A stretch of 64,000 bases of DNA from CAYXGZ01 sp964464755 (GTDB lineage: Bacteria; Planctomycetota; MHYJ01; JACPRB01), in NCBI GenBank assembly GCA_964464755.1, contig CAYXGZ010000017.1:3859-67858 (forward strand). The letters are read 5' to 3'. Position numbers and translations under genes: made by a program. Below are positions 56,839-64,000 of this stretch, piece by piece. Below the pieces are notes generated by a model. It did no database searches. It was not told the origin of the DNA and worked only from the letters and a program-made list of their open reading frames with translations. Every line of letters starts with the position of its first letter. The stretch's first letter is position 1.

Positions 56839-57399
56839 ATGGCAGCGGAGCGGTTGATCGTCGGCCTCGGCGGCACCCTGCGCGAGCGCTCGCTGTCGAG
56901 GGCGGCCCTCGCGGAGTCCCTGCGGGTGGCCCGCGAGCGGGGCGCGACGACGGAACTCCTCGATCTCCGCGAGCTCGCCCTCCCCATGTACGTTCCCGAC
57001 CGCCGCGTCGAGGACTACGCCGACGAGGCCGGCCGGAAGGGCATCGCCCGCCTCGTGGACGCGTGCCGCCGGGCCTCGGCGTTCATCTGGTCCTCCCCCT
57101 GCTATCACGGGACCGTGGCGGGGGTGTTCAAGAACGCACTCGACCACCTCGAGCTGCTCGGGGAGGATCCGGCGCCCTACCTGGCCGGCAAGCCCGTGGG
57201 GTTGGTCGCGATCAACGACGGCAAGACCTTCGGGGCGATGTCGAATTCGGTGCACGAGCTGCGGGCCTGGCTGGCGCCGACGCACGTCCTGCTGGGCAAG
57301 GCGGACTTCGACGCGACGCCGGCGGTGTCCAGCGACTCCGGCCGCCGCCGCCTCGCCCGCCAGGTCGACGAGCTGCTCGGCTTCCGGCCCCGGGCCTGA
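56839..57399 (+). CDS. NADPH-dependent FMN reductase/flavodoxin-fold quinone reductase
   Basis: 186 residues. The flavodoxin-like fold has the FMN phosphate loop GLGGTLRERSLSRAAL (residues 7-22), LDLRELALPMYVPDR, and the flavin-contacting SSPCYHGTVAGVFKNALDHLELL (about 90-112), typical of the SsuE/ArsH-like family. It reduces flavins or small electron acceptors using NAD(P)H. It ends two bases from the convergent kinase gene. Confidence 0.9.
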   Translation: MAAERLIVGLGGTLRERSLSRAALAESLRVARERGATTELLDLRELALPMYVPDRRVEDYADEAGRKGIARLVDACRRASAFIWSSPCYHGTVAGVFKNALDHLELLGEDPAPYLAGKPVGLVAINDGKTFGAMSNSVHELRAWLAPTHVLLGKADFDATPAVSSDSGRRRLARQVDELLGFRPRA

Positions 57400-57400
57400 G

Positions 57401-60319
57401 CTACTTCTTCCCCGCCCGGCTCGCCACGTACCCGCGGATCCACTCCAGCGGCCCCGCGAACTGGGCCGCGAGCGCCGGGGCCCGCGAGACCGCCGCCTCG
57501 ATCGACGCGCCCGCGTCGCGCGCGGCGTCGAGCGCGTCCTTCCCCTGCCGCTCGAGGTGACGGGCCCGCAGGTAGAGCGCCTTGCCGCGGACCGCGTGCG
57601 GCTGGGCCGGCGCCGGGTCCTTCCCGATCAGCCGCGCCGCGTCGTCCAGCGCGGACTCGATCCTCGGGCCGGGGTCCCCCCCGTTCGCGAACTCGTAGAG
57701 CCCGAGCGCGAGGCTCGCGTCGGCCCGGCTCGCGCGCAGGTCGTCCCGCCCGGGCGCCGCCTCGAGGCAGCGCGCCAGGTCCGCCACCGCCCGCGCCCAG
57801 TCGTCCCCCGGGGCCTCGTTCCGCGCCGCCAGGGCCTGGGCCCGGTACACCGAGCTCATCCCCCGCCGCCCGAGCGCCTCGAGATCGTCCGCGGCGTCCG
57901 CGAGCCGCGCGTCGAAGTCGGCGATCGCCCTCGCGAACCGGGGCGCGGCCTCGCCCCCCGGCGAGGCAAACTCGACCAGCCCGAGCTGGTAGTGGCAGAT
58001 CCCCCGCGCGTAGCGGAGCTTGGAGCTCGGGGGGCCGATGTCGATCGCGGCCGTGTAGTCCTCGATCGCGGCCCGGTACGACTGCACCGGGTCCTGCTTC
58101 GCCCGCCTTCGCTGGTCGCCGGCCGCCTGGTGGATCATCCCCCGGCACGCGTAGCCGAAGCCGCAGCGCTCGCGCTGGCGCAGCGCCTTGTCGAGCGCCG
58201 CCAGCGCCTCGGCGATCTCCGCCGCGGGGTCGAGGCCCAGCCGCGCCCGGCAGTCCACGAGGTCCGCCAGCAGCCCGCCCAGCAGGAAGCCCGAGGCGGC
58301 GTCGCCGCCGTTGAGCCGGTGGAGGGCCCGGACGTCCAGGCCCGCCGCCTCCAGCTCCGCGAGCCGGGCCGGCGAGTGGGGCTGCGACGAGGCGAGCTGG
58401 TGCCGCGCCCCGGCCCGCGCCGTCAGCGCGGACGGGTGCCCGGGGGCGAGGTCCAGCGCGGCCGTCGCGTCCTCGACGGCCCCGCGCAGCAGCTCCGTCG
58501 CCCGCTCCGGCCGGAGCGAGGCGAGCTGGCGGCGGAGCTGGGCCCGCGCCGCGCGGAAGCCCGCGTGGCCCCGGTCCCGCGACACGGCCGCGTCGGCGAT
58601 CGCGAGGGCCTCCGGGATCCGCCCCGCCTCCTGCTCGAGGCGCACGAGCACCTCGTAGGCCTCGTCGAGGAAAGGGTTGCGGGCCAGCGCGTCCCCGAGG
58701 TGCCGCCGCGCCTCGTCGAGGCGGCCGTCGACGTGCGCGGACAGGCCCCGACGGAAGGCCCGCTCGGCCTCCCCGAGCCCCGGCTCCGCGGCCCGGAGCT
58801 TCTCCAGGTCGCCGGCCAGCCGGGCGCGCGCCGCCGTGATGGCCAGCGCGGGCGCCGGATCGGACGAGTCGGCGACCCCGCGGGCCCCCTCGAGGATCTC
58901 GAGGAACTGGACCTTCGCGACGAGGTCGATCACGCGGAACCGTCCGAGGATCGCCTGCTCGTAGAGGGCCGGGGCGTAGCCCGGGTTCCTCGCCAGCGCG
59001 CGCTCCTGCAGCGACAGCGCCTCGTCGAGCCGCAGCTCGGCCCGGCGCAGGCGCCCGAGCAGGTGCTGCGGCTCCCCCGCGGCGGGCGCCCGGGCGGCCA
59101 GGTCGGTGCAGAGCGACTCGAGCTCCCCCGCCCGCTCGCGCAGCTTCTCGAGGTGCCCCGCGCGCCGGGCGTTGAGGACGGCGTCGAGCAGGGCCTCCGC
59201 GCGGCGGCGGCCCTCGGCGACGAGCTCCCGGTCCTTGCGGCCGAGCTCGTCCTGCGCGCGCCGGAGCGACGGCACGACCAGGACCGCGCCCGCGAGCAGG
59301 AACAGCAGCGCCCCGGCGGCGGCGAGCACGGCCAGGGGGCGGCGGCGGATCCGCCGGCTCCAGCGGCCCAGCACGCCCGAGGCCCGGACGGAGACGGGCT
59401 CGCGGCGCCGCAGCCGGCCAAGGTCCTCGGCGAGCTCGGCGGGCCCGGGGTAGCGCCGCTCGGGGCGCTTCTCCATCGCCTTCTGGCAGGCGGCCTCGGC
59501 GTCCGCGCCGATCGCGGGGTTCCGGGAGCGCAGCGCAGGCGGGTCGACGTGCAGGATCTTGTGGAAGAGCTCCGCGACGGTCGCGCCGTCGAAGGGCGGG
59601 GCGCCGGCGAGGCACTCGTACATCATCGTGCCGAGCGCGTAGACGTCCGTGGCCGGACCGATCTCCCGGACGCGGCCGGCGACCTGCTCGGGCGCCATGT
59701 ACAGCGGCGTGCCGAGGACCGCCTGGGACTTCGTGAGGTCCACGCTGAAGAACGAGGCGTGGGCGAGGCCGAAGTCCATCAGCTGCACCCGGCCGCCCGC
59801 GTCGATCATCACGTTCTGCGGCTTGAGGTCGCGGTGGACGACGCCCTTCGAGTGGGCGTAGGCGACGGCGAGCGCGATGTCCTCGAGGAGGCGCAGCGCC
59901 TCGTCCGGCGCCGGCCGGGCCTCCGCGAGCAGGGCCGCGAGCGTCCGCCCCTCGACGTAGGCCATGGCGATGAAGTGCAGCGGCGGGCCGGCCTCGTTCT
60001 CCGCGGTGCCGACGTCGTAGACGGGCGCGATGCCGGGGTGCTGGAACTGGGCCGCGATGCTCGCCTCGCGGAAGAAGCGCTGGACCGTCGCCTGGGTGCC
60101 GACGACCTCGGGCCGGAGGATCTTGAGGGCCACGCGGCGGCGCAGCTCGAGGTCCTCGGCCTCGTAGACGGAGCCCGTGCCCCCGCGGCCGACGAGGCGG
60201 GAGATCCGGTACTTCGAGACGCGGGCGCCGACGAGCCCGTCCTCGGGGCCCGCCTCTCCGGGCGTCGGGCCGGCGAGGAAGCGCTGGAGGATCTTCCGGG
60301 TCCTGAAGCGGCGGGTCAT
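57401..60319 (-). CDS. Membrane Ser/Thr protein kinase with TPR-type repeats
   Basis: 972 residues. The kinase domain (about 38-305) has LVGRGGTGSVYEAED, VALKILRPE, HRDLKPQNVM, DFGLAHASFF and APEQVAGRV. A membrane helix (about 335-358, LAVLAAAGALLFLLAGAVLVV) precedes about 600 residues of helical TPR-like repeats. The ATG overlaps the stop of the upstream sigma factor gene in ATGA, so kinase and sigma factor are translationally coupled; such sigma-kinase pairs are a known theme in Planctomycetes. It is a paralogue of the kinase at 41195. Confidence 0.92.
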   Translation of the reverse strand: MTRRFRTRKILQRFLAGPTPGEAGPEDGLVGARVSKYRISRLVGRGGTGSVYEAEDLELRRRVALKILRPEVVGTQATVQRFFREASIAAQFQHPGIAPVYDVGTAENEAGPPLHFIAMAYVEGRTLAALLAEARPAPDEALRLLEDIALAVAYAHSKGVVHRDLKPQNVMIDAGGRVQLMDFGLAHASFFSVDLTKSQAVLGTPLYMAPEQVAGRVREIGPATDVYALGTMMYECLAGAPPFDGATVAELFHKILHVDPPALRSRNPAIGADAEAACQKAMEKRPERRYPGPAELAEDLGRLRRREPVSVRASGVLGRWSRRIRRRPLAVLAAAGALLFLLAGAVLVVPSLRRAQDELGRKDRELVAEGRRRAEALLDAVLNARRAGHLEKLRERAGELESLCTDLAARAPAAGEPQHLLGRLRRAELRLDEALSLQERALARNPGYAPALYEQAILGRFRVIDLVAKVQFLEILEGARGVADSSDPAPALAITAARARLAGDLEKLRAAEPGLGEAERAFRRGLSAHVDGRLDEARRHLGDALARNPFLDEAYEVLVRLEQEAGRIPEALAIADAAVSRDRGHAGFRAARAQLRRQLASLRPERATELLRGAVEDATAALDLAPGHPSALTARAGARHQLASSQPHSPARLAELEAAGLDVRALHRLNGGDAASGFLLGGLLADLVDCRARLGLDPAAEIAEALAALDKALRQRERCGFGYACRGMIHQAAGDQRRRAKQDPVQSYRAAIEDYTAAIDIGPPSSKLRYARGICHYQLGLVEFASPGGEAAPRFARAIADFDARLADAADDLEALGRRGMSSVYRAQALAARNEAPGDDWARAVADLARCLEAAPGRDDLRASRADASLALGLYEFANGGDPGPRIESALDDAARLIGKDPAPAQPHAVRGKALYLRARHLERQGKDALDAARDAGASIEAAVSRAPALAAQFAGPLEWIRGYVASRAGKK

Positions 60320-61089
60320 GACCGCAGCGCCAGGGCGATCTCGTGCTCGACCTCCTCGTCGGTGAGGGCGTACTCGCGGATCCGGGCGCGGAGGAGGTCC
60401 TGGAGCAGGCGCCGGGCGTAGGCGAGGTAGTTGCGGACGTCGGACTCGCGGAGCTTGAGGCGGGCCGCGACCTCCTTGTAGGTCGGGGGCGGCGGCTCGG
60501 CGTCCTCCGGCCCGCGGGTGCGGGGCGTCACCTCGAGCGGCTCGAGGCAGTAGAGGCGGAACGACTCGAAGTAGAGGTCCTTGTCCTCGCGGTGGAGGGT
60601 CGCCTGCAGGTCCCGCAGCGCGTCGTCGAAGAGGCAGTCGAACCACTCGCGGTCGTAGGCCTCGTCGGCGGTCTCGTCGGGGGACTCCGGGCCGAGGCGG
60701 TCGAGCTCGCCGGGGCCGGCCTCGATGCTGAAGACGGGGCCGTCGGGCCGGCGGACGGCGGCGGCGCGCTCCGCGCTGACGACGTAGTTGGAGACGGAGG
60801 CCTTGAGGTAGCTGCGGAAGGTCCCCAGGCCCGGCTTGAGCTTGGAGAGGAACTCCTTCTCGAGCATGTGCCCGAAGAAGGCCTGGGTCAGGTCCTTCGC
60901 GTCCTCGCTGCTCTTCTTCCACTTCATCCGGATGTGGAGGTAGACGGGCTTCCAGTAGAGGCCGAGAAGGCGCTCGAGCTGGTGCCGGTTGTCGGGGCTG
61001 GCGGGGTCGGCCGCCTCGAGGATCTGCGTCCAGATGGTGGTCGGGAACTGGCGCCGGTCGCCGCCGATCGCGGTGTCCTTGAAGTCCAT
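60316..61089 (-). CDS. ECF-type sigma factor coupled to the kinase gene
   Basis: 257 residues. N-terminal RRQFPTTIWTQILEAADPASPD and YWKPVYLHIRMKWKKSSEDAKDLTQAFFGHMLEKEFL match the large ECF branch that is linked to Ser/Thr kinases, where FPxTxWxxI and EDAxDLTQxFF are typical. Region 4 is near the C-terminus (TYKEVAARLKLRESDVRNYLAYARRLLQDLL). It is longer than usual ECF factors through a linker of about 70 residues. Start 61089 is preferred; a longer ATG at 61161 has no similarity to the family. A TACAAT box lies 12 bases before the chosen start. Control by phosphorylation from the downstream kinase is likely but inferred. Confidence 0.87.
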   Translation of the reverse strand: MDFKDTAIGGDRRQFPTTIWTQILEAADPASPDNRHQLERLLGLYWKPVYLHIRMKWKKSSEDAKDLTQAFFGHMLEKEFLSKLKPGLGTFRSYLKASVSNYVVSAERAAAVRRPDGPVFSIEAGPGELDRLGPESPDETADEAYDREWFDCLFDDALRDLQATLHREDKDLYFESFRLYCLEPLEVTPRTRGPEDAEPPPPTYKEVAARLKLRESDVRNYLAYARRLLQDLLRARIREYALTDEEVEHEIALALRS

Positions 61090-61110
61090 GCGTCCCACGC
61101 AATTGTACGC

Positions 61111-61130
61111 GACCCCCCGGTCCGGGGGTC
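61111..61130. repeat. Inverted repeat in the sigma/NxxGxxAF divergent region
   Basis: GACCCCC (61111-61117) and GGGGGTC (61124-61130) flank a six-base loop, just upstream of the sigma factor promoter box. It could be an operator or an mRNA hairpin. Confidence 0.35.
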
Positions 61131-61275
61131 CCGATTTCGCCTCCGGGGCCGGTTCACCCATTCATGGGGAAAATTGGAGTTCCCGTTAGACGCCGGCGCC
61201 CCGCCCCGCGTATAGGGCGGCACTTCCGGTCCAGGAACGGGCCGGGGAATCACGGTCGTCAGCACGGAGGCGATG

Positions 61276-63027
61276 ATGCTCAGGAAGTCGTATCTCTGGG
61301 TCGGACTGCTCCTCGTGGCCGCGTGGTTGGCCTTCGCCCAGGACGGCGGGGACCAGGAGGTCGCGGCGACGGACGTCGCGGTGGAGTCGACCGACCCGGG
61401 GGCCACCGGGGACGAGTCCGTCGGCGGTTCGACGGCGCCGGATTCCCCGACGACGTCGACGAGCGATTCGCCCGCGACGCTGAAGTCGGCGACGGCGCGG
61501 CCGGTCGCGACGCCCGCGGTCTGGGCGGGCCCGTCCGCGACCACGCCCTTCGCGTGGCTCGGCACGCCGTTCATCAACAACTCGGGCACCCTCGTCTTCC
61601 GGGCCGAGCGGCCCAACGGCGCCGGGGTCGGGATCTGGACGCACTCGACGAGCGCGGGCCTGCAGCCCGTGGTCGAGGCCGGCGCGTCGCACCTGTTCTG
61701 GAACGTCTCGCTGTACCCGGCGATCAACGACCTGGGCGACGTCGCGTTCCGGGCCTGCGAGTTCGACCCGGTGACCTACGCCGGCCGGGGCGGAATCGCC
61801 GTCTCGATCGGCGGGAGCGTGGTGCCGATCGCCTGGGACGGCATGAGCGCGCCGGGCACGAACGGCCAGTTCTCGGAGCTCTGCGCGATCTACGGGACCG
61901 AGCCGCGGCGGGTGCTGCTGAACCGGAACCGGATGGTGCTCTTCGACGGCTCCTTCATCGAGCCGACCGGGACGGGGAAGGCGCTCTGGTCCTGGACCCC
62001 GACGGCGGGCCTGCGGATGGTGCTGCGGACCGGCGTGGTGCCGCCCTCGGCGCTGAACGGGTGGCCGCTGACGTCGATCGGGACGTACGACCTGAACCAG
62101 CAGGACGAGGTGGCGGTCGAGGGGGGCGTGAGCGATCTCACGGAGCCCTACACGGAGTCGTACCACGCCGCCTGGGCGGGGACGGTCGGCTCGCTGGCGA
62201 TCCGGGACCACATCTTCCTGGTGCTCTACGTCGAGGGCCCCTACCTCGGCGGCCCCTTCCTCGTGGCGAACACGCTCTTCGGCTTCCACCGGATCGACCT
62301 CCACGAGGTGTCGCCCGGCGACATCCGCGGCCGCAACGTGCAGGCCCTGAGCACGCCCGAGGCGGTCGCGCTGGGCGGCGAGCCCGCGCCCGGGACGGAC
62401 AACCTGGAGTTCGCCTCCGGCGACTGCCCCTTGGGCACGCCGTTCCCGGACGCGTACCAGGAGGTGCCGACCGGGCCGGTGCTCAACGACGCCCGCGAGA
62501 CGCTCATCGTGCATCCCCTCTACGACCGCGACGGGAACTCGACCTCGACGGCGCGGGACGGGATCTGGCGCCGCTCGGCGGCCGGGGTCCTCTCCGCGGT
62601 GGTGATCGACCGGCAGCCGGTGTCGGCGTGGACGGGCCGGGCGGACGAGGTGGTCGACGTGTGCACGAACGGGACGACGAACCTGGCGATCGCGTCGGAC
62701 GGCCGCTTCGGGTTCAGCGTGATCACGAGCCGGCCGGTGGCGTCGTGGCCCTATCCGCTGAGCGGGACGACGCTGTTCGCGCGGTCCTCCTTCGGGGGCG
62801 CGACGCAGCGGATCGTGAGCGAGCGCGACGTGATCTACTTCCCGCCGACGCGGCAGCAGGTGAGCGTGGACCTGCTGACCTGGGGCTCGGGCGAGGTGCG
62901 CCGCCGGGACAACCCCCGCAGCGGCCACGGGATCCTGAACGACCGCGGGACCTTCGCCTACCTGCTGAACCTCAGCGATCCGGTCTACGGGACGATCCAG
63001 GCGATCTACCGGTCGGACATCCGCTAG
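61276..63027 (+). CDS. Secreted protein with NxxGxxAF-type tandem repeats
   Basis: 583 residues. A signal peptide (MLRKSYLWVGLLLVAAWLAFAQD) is followed by a Ser/Thr/Asp-rich linker (to about residue 70). Then come repeats of about 60-100 residues marked by N-x-x-G-x-x-x-F: INNSGTLVFRA, INDLGDVAFRA, LNQQDEVAVEG, LNDARETLIVH and LNDRGTFAYLL. This is the choice-of-anchor NxxGxxAF repeat type, thought to form a beta-propeller. No anchor domain is visible at the C-terminus. ATG 61276 is chosen over 61273 because GGAGG then stands five bases away, not two. Confidence 0.78.
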   Translation: MLRKSYLWVGLLLVAAWLAFAQDGGDQEVAATDVAVESTDPGATGDESVGGSTAPDSPTTSTSDSPATLKSATARPVATPAVWAGPSATTPFAWLGTPFINNSGTLVFRAERPNGAGVGIWTHSTSAGLQPVVEAGASHLFWNVSLYPAINDLGDVAFRACEFDPVTYAGRGGIAVSIGGSVVPIAWDGMSAPGTNGQFSELCAIYGTEPRRVLLNRNRMVLFDGSFIEPTGTGKALWSWTPTAGLRMVLRTGVVPPSALNGWPLTSIGTYDLNQQDEVAVEGGVSDLTEPYTESYHAAWAGTVGSLAIRDHIFLVLYVEGPYLGGPFLVANTLFGFHRIDLHEVSPGDIRGRNVQALSTPEAVALGGEPAPGTDNLEFASGDCPLGTPFPDAYQEVPTGPVLNDARETLIVHPLYDRDGNSTSTARDGIWRRSAAGVLSAVVIDRQPVSAWTGRADEVVDVCTNGTTNLAIASDGRFGFSVITSRPVASWPYPLSGTTLFARSSFGGATQRIVSERDVIYFPPTRQQVSVDLLTWGSGEVRRRDNPRSGHGILNDRGTFAYLLNLSDPVYGTIQAIYRSDIR

Positions 63028-63035
63028 CGAACTTC

Positions 63036-63071
63036 ACCCCGGGTCGGCCCGGTCGCGGGCCGGCCCGGGGT
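63036..63071. terminator. Strong bidirectional hairpin between convergent genes
   Basis: An 8-bp outer stem (63036-63043 with 63064-63071) and a 6-bp inner stem (63046-63051 with 63056-63061) with a GTCG loop, separated by a two-base internal loop. It lies exactly between two gene ends; no T-run. Confidence 0.65.
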
Positions 63072-63253
63072 CAGAAGGTCCGCTGGATGGCGTGGGCGAG
63101 GCAGATCCCGCCGAAGGTGCCCAGGATCGCCACGCCGATGAGGTGGTCCAGCACCTTGCCGCCGCCGTGGCCGCGCAGCAGGTAGTAGAGCATCGCGAGC
63201 GCCGGGACGAGCAGGACCGCCGCCAGCACCCAGAGCCCGATCGTCACGATCAC
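63071..63253 (-). CDS. Small two-helix membrane protein (60 residues)
   Basis: Starts at GTG 63253, chosen because a TATGCT box ends six bases upstream. Two membrane helices (VTIGLWVLAAVLLVPALAMLYYLL and LIGVAILGTFGGICLAHAI) are joined by a basic glycine-rich turn (RGHGGGKVLDH). No family is recognised. The stop codon lies in the end of the hairpin terminator. A longer ATG start at 63292 would place the promoter box inside the gene. Confidence 0.6.
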   Translation of the reverse strand: MIVTIGLWVLAAVLLVPALAMLYYLLRGHGGGKVLDHLIGVAILGTFGGICLAHAIQRTF

Positions 63254-63259
63254 GTCCTG

Positions 63260-63265
63260 AGCATA
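63260..63265 (-). promoter_or_regulatory. TATGCT -10 box for the 60-residue membrane protein
   Basis: On the minus strand TATGCT ends six bases before the GTG at 63253. Confidence 0.5.
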
Positions 63266-63295
63266 GCCCGGGTCGCGGCCCCCCGGAAACACCGA

Positions 63296-63329
63296 CGCCC
63301 GCGGGGGGCGTTTCCACCCCCCGCGGGCG
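63296..63329 (-). terminator. Hairpin downstream of ftsK
   Basis: A perfect 13-bp inverted repeat (63296-63308 with 63317-63329) with an eight-base loop lies 21 bases after the ftsK stop. It is the longest perfect stem in the window, without a T-run. Confidence 0.65.
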
Positions 63330-63350
63330 CCGGCTTCATATGCGGTTCGG

Positions 63351-64000
63351 CTATTCGTCGTCGGCCGGCGGCGCGCTCGTCGCCAGGATCTGCGCCTTCC
63401 GCGCCTCCCACTGCTCCCAGGTCATCAGGATCTCGCGGGCGTTCGACCCGTTGTGCTTGCCCAGGATCCCCGTGCTCTCCATCGCCTCGACCAGCCGCGC
63501 GGCCCGCGAGTAGCCCACCTGCAGCTTGCGCTGCAGCAGCGACGTCGAGCCCCGGCCCTCCTGCAGCACCACCCGCACCGCGTCGTCGAAGAGCTCGTCG
63601 TCGATCGAGCCCTCCGCCGCCGAGGCCTGGTCGATCTGGATCAGCTCCTCGTGGTACACGGGCTTGCCCTTGCCCTTGAGGAACTGCACGACGCCGCGGA
63701 TCTCCTCGTCGCTCGTGAACGTGCACTGCCCGCGCTGCAGCTTGAAGTCCGGCGCCATCTTCACGAGCATGTCGCCCTTCCCCAGGAGCCGGTCCGCGCC
63801 CCGGTCGTCCAGGATGATCCGGCTCTCGATCGCGCTCGAGACCCGGAACGCGATCTGCGAGGGCATGTTCGCCTTGATGAGGCCCGTGATGACGTCGCGG
63901 CTCGGCCGCTGCGTCGCGCAGATCAGGTGGATGCCCACCGCCCGCGCCTTGGCGGCCAGCGTCGAGATCGAGAGCTCGACCTCCTTGCGCGCCGTCTGCA
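63351..64000 (-). CDS. ftsK: FtsK/SpoIIIE DNA translocase, C-terminal part (cut by window edge)
   Basis: The last 216 residues of a chromosome-pumping ATPase. It opens with QTARKEVELSISTLAAKARAVGIHLICATQRPSRDVITGLIKANMPSQIAFRVSS (given as positions 1-55, unmistakable FtsK motor), then SRIILDDRGADRLLGKGDML. The C-terminal gamma domain is a winged helix (LLQRKLQVGYSRAARLVEAMESTGILG) that reads KOPS-like orientation sites. An extra 35-residue tail follows (WEQWEARKAQIL ... PPADDE). The 5' part lies outside the window. Confidence 0.95.
   Translation of the reverse strand, partial: QTARKEVELSISTLAAKARAVGIHLICATQRPSRDVITGLIKANMPSQIAFRVSSAIESRIILDDRGADRLLGKGDMLVKMAPDFKLQRGQCTFTSDEEIRGVVQFLKGKGKPVYHEELIQIDQASAAEGSIDDELFDDAVRVVLQEGRGSTSLLQRKLQVGYSRAARLVEAMESTGILGKHNGSNAREILMTWEQWEARKAQILATSAPPADDE

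Noticed and set aside
1..64000. Mobile elements, integrases, CRISPR arrays, tRNA or rRNA genes
   Set aside because: No transposase or integrase motifs, no regular spaced repeats and no cloverleaf-like sequence were seen; intergenic gaps are all under 200 bases.

Overview
This is a very GC-rich, tightly packed bacterial chromosome segment holding about 60 protein genes. No rRNA, tRNA, CRISPR array, prophage or insertion sequence was seen, and no gene-free stretch exceeds 300 bases (the longest, 61090-61272, is under 200). One run of ten Ns (2100-2109) marks a scaffold join, so this is probably a draft or metagenome-assembled genome. The best guess for the source is a Planctomycetota-like lineage. 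Reasons: a DUF1598-type protein, kinase-TPR proteins paired with an ECF sigma factor, a giant macroglobulin-like protein, VIT/VWA proteins, NxxGxxAF repeats, and secreted proteins whose signal peptides end in a Q-D-(P) motif. This placement is inference from gene content only.

Layout. 1-5572: the tail of an ABC-F ATPase, a MarR regulator, a minus-strand operon egtD-senA-senB that looks like a selenoneine (selenium analogue of ergothioneine) pathway, a DMT transporter and a GNAT acetyltransferase. 5577-13953: an unknown protein, an agmatinase-family ureohydrolase, a helix-turn-helix/secretion-ATPase fusion, two VWA proteins around a phospholipase-D-type enzyme, and an NTF2-like lipoprotein. 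13984-18672: clpS-crcB, a CBM48 protein, an esterase and membrane proteins including a PrsW-type protease. 18697-26827: a 2,106-residue macroglobulin-like protein, an SMI1-type protein, a haem-binding protein and a methyltransferase. 26885-32219: sugar aminotransferase, CapD/PseB-like dehydratase, membrane protein, polysaccharide deacetylase, glycosyltransferase. 32280-36305: a four-gene operon headed by a thioredoxin-like gene with an in-frame TGA at the first position of its CxxC motif, followed by a bacterial SECIS-like hairpin; this is read here as a selenoprotein. 36362-49208: Cys-motif secreted protein, DUF1598, P450, exonuclease III, kinase-TPR protein, phosphoesterase, ECF sigma/anti-sigma pair. 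49309-64000: PDZ protein with an acidic tail, second sigma/anti-sigma pair, deoxyhypusine-synthase-like enzyme, PilT-type ATPase, degenerate cupredoxin, HEAT repeats, third sigma factor coupled to a second kinase, NxxGxxAF protein, and the end of ftsK.

How they fit together. Two independent loci point to selenium use: senA/senB for a selenium small molecule, and a UxxC selenoprotein. Both would draw on selenophosphate from a selD gene that is not in the window. The agmatinase and deoxyhypusine-synthase-like enzyme suggest putrescine and homospermidine synthesis. Gene expression has a recurring style: 23 genes have a TANNNT box 6-9 bases before the start codon and mostly no ribosome binding site, as expected of leaderless mRNAs. 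Many secreted-protein genes instead carry a GGAGG-type site. Operon joints often use 4-base GTGA overlaps, and convergent genes often share a CTAG or abut at TGATCA.
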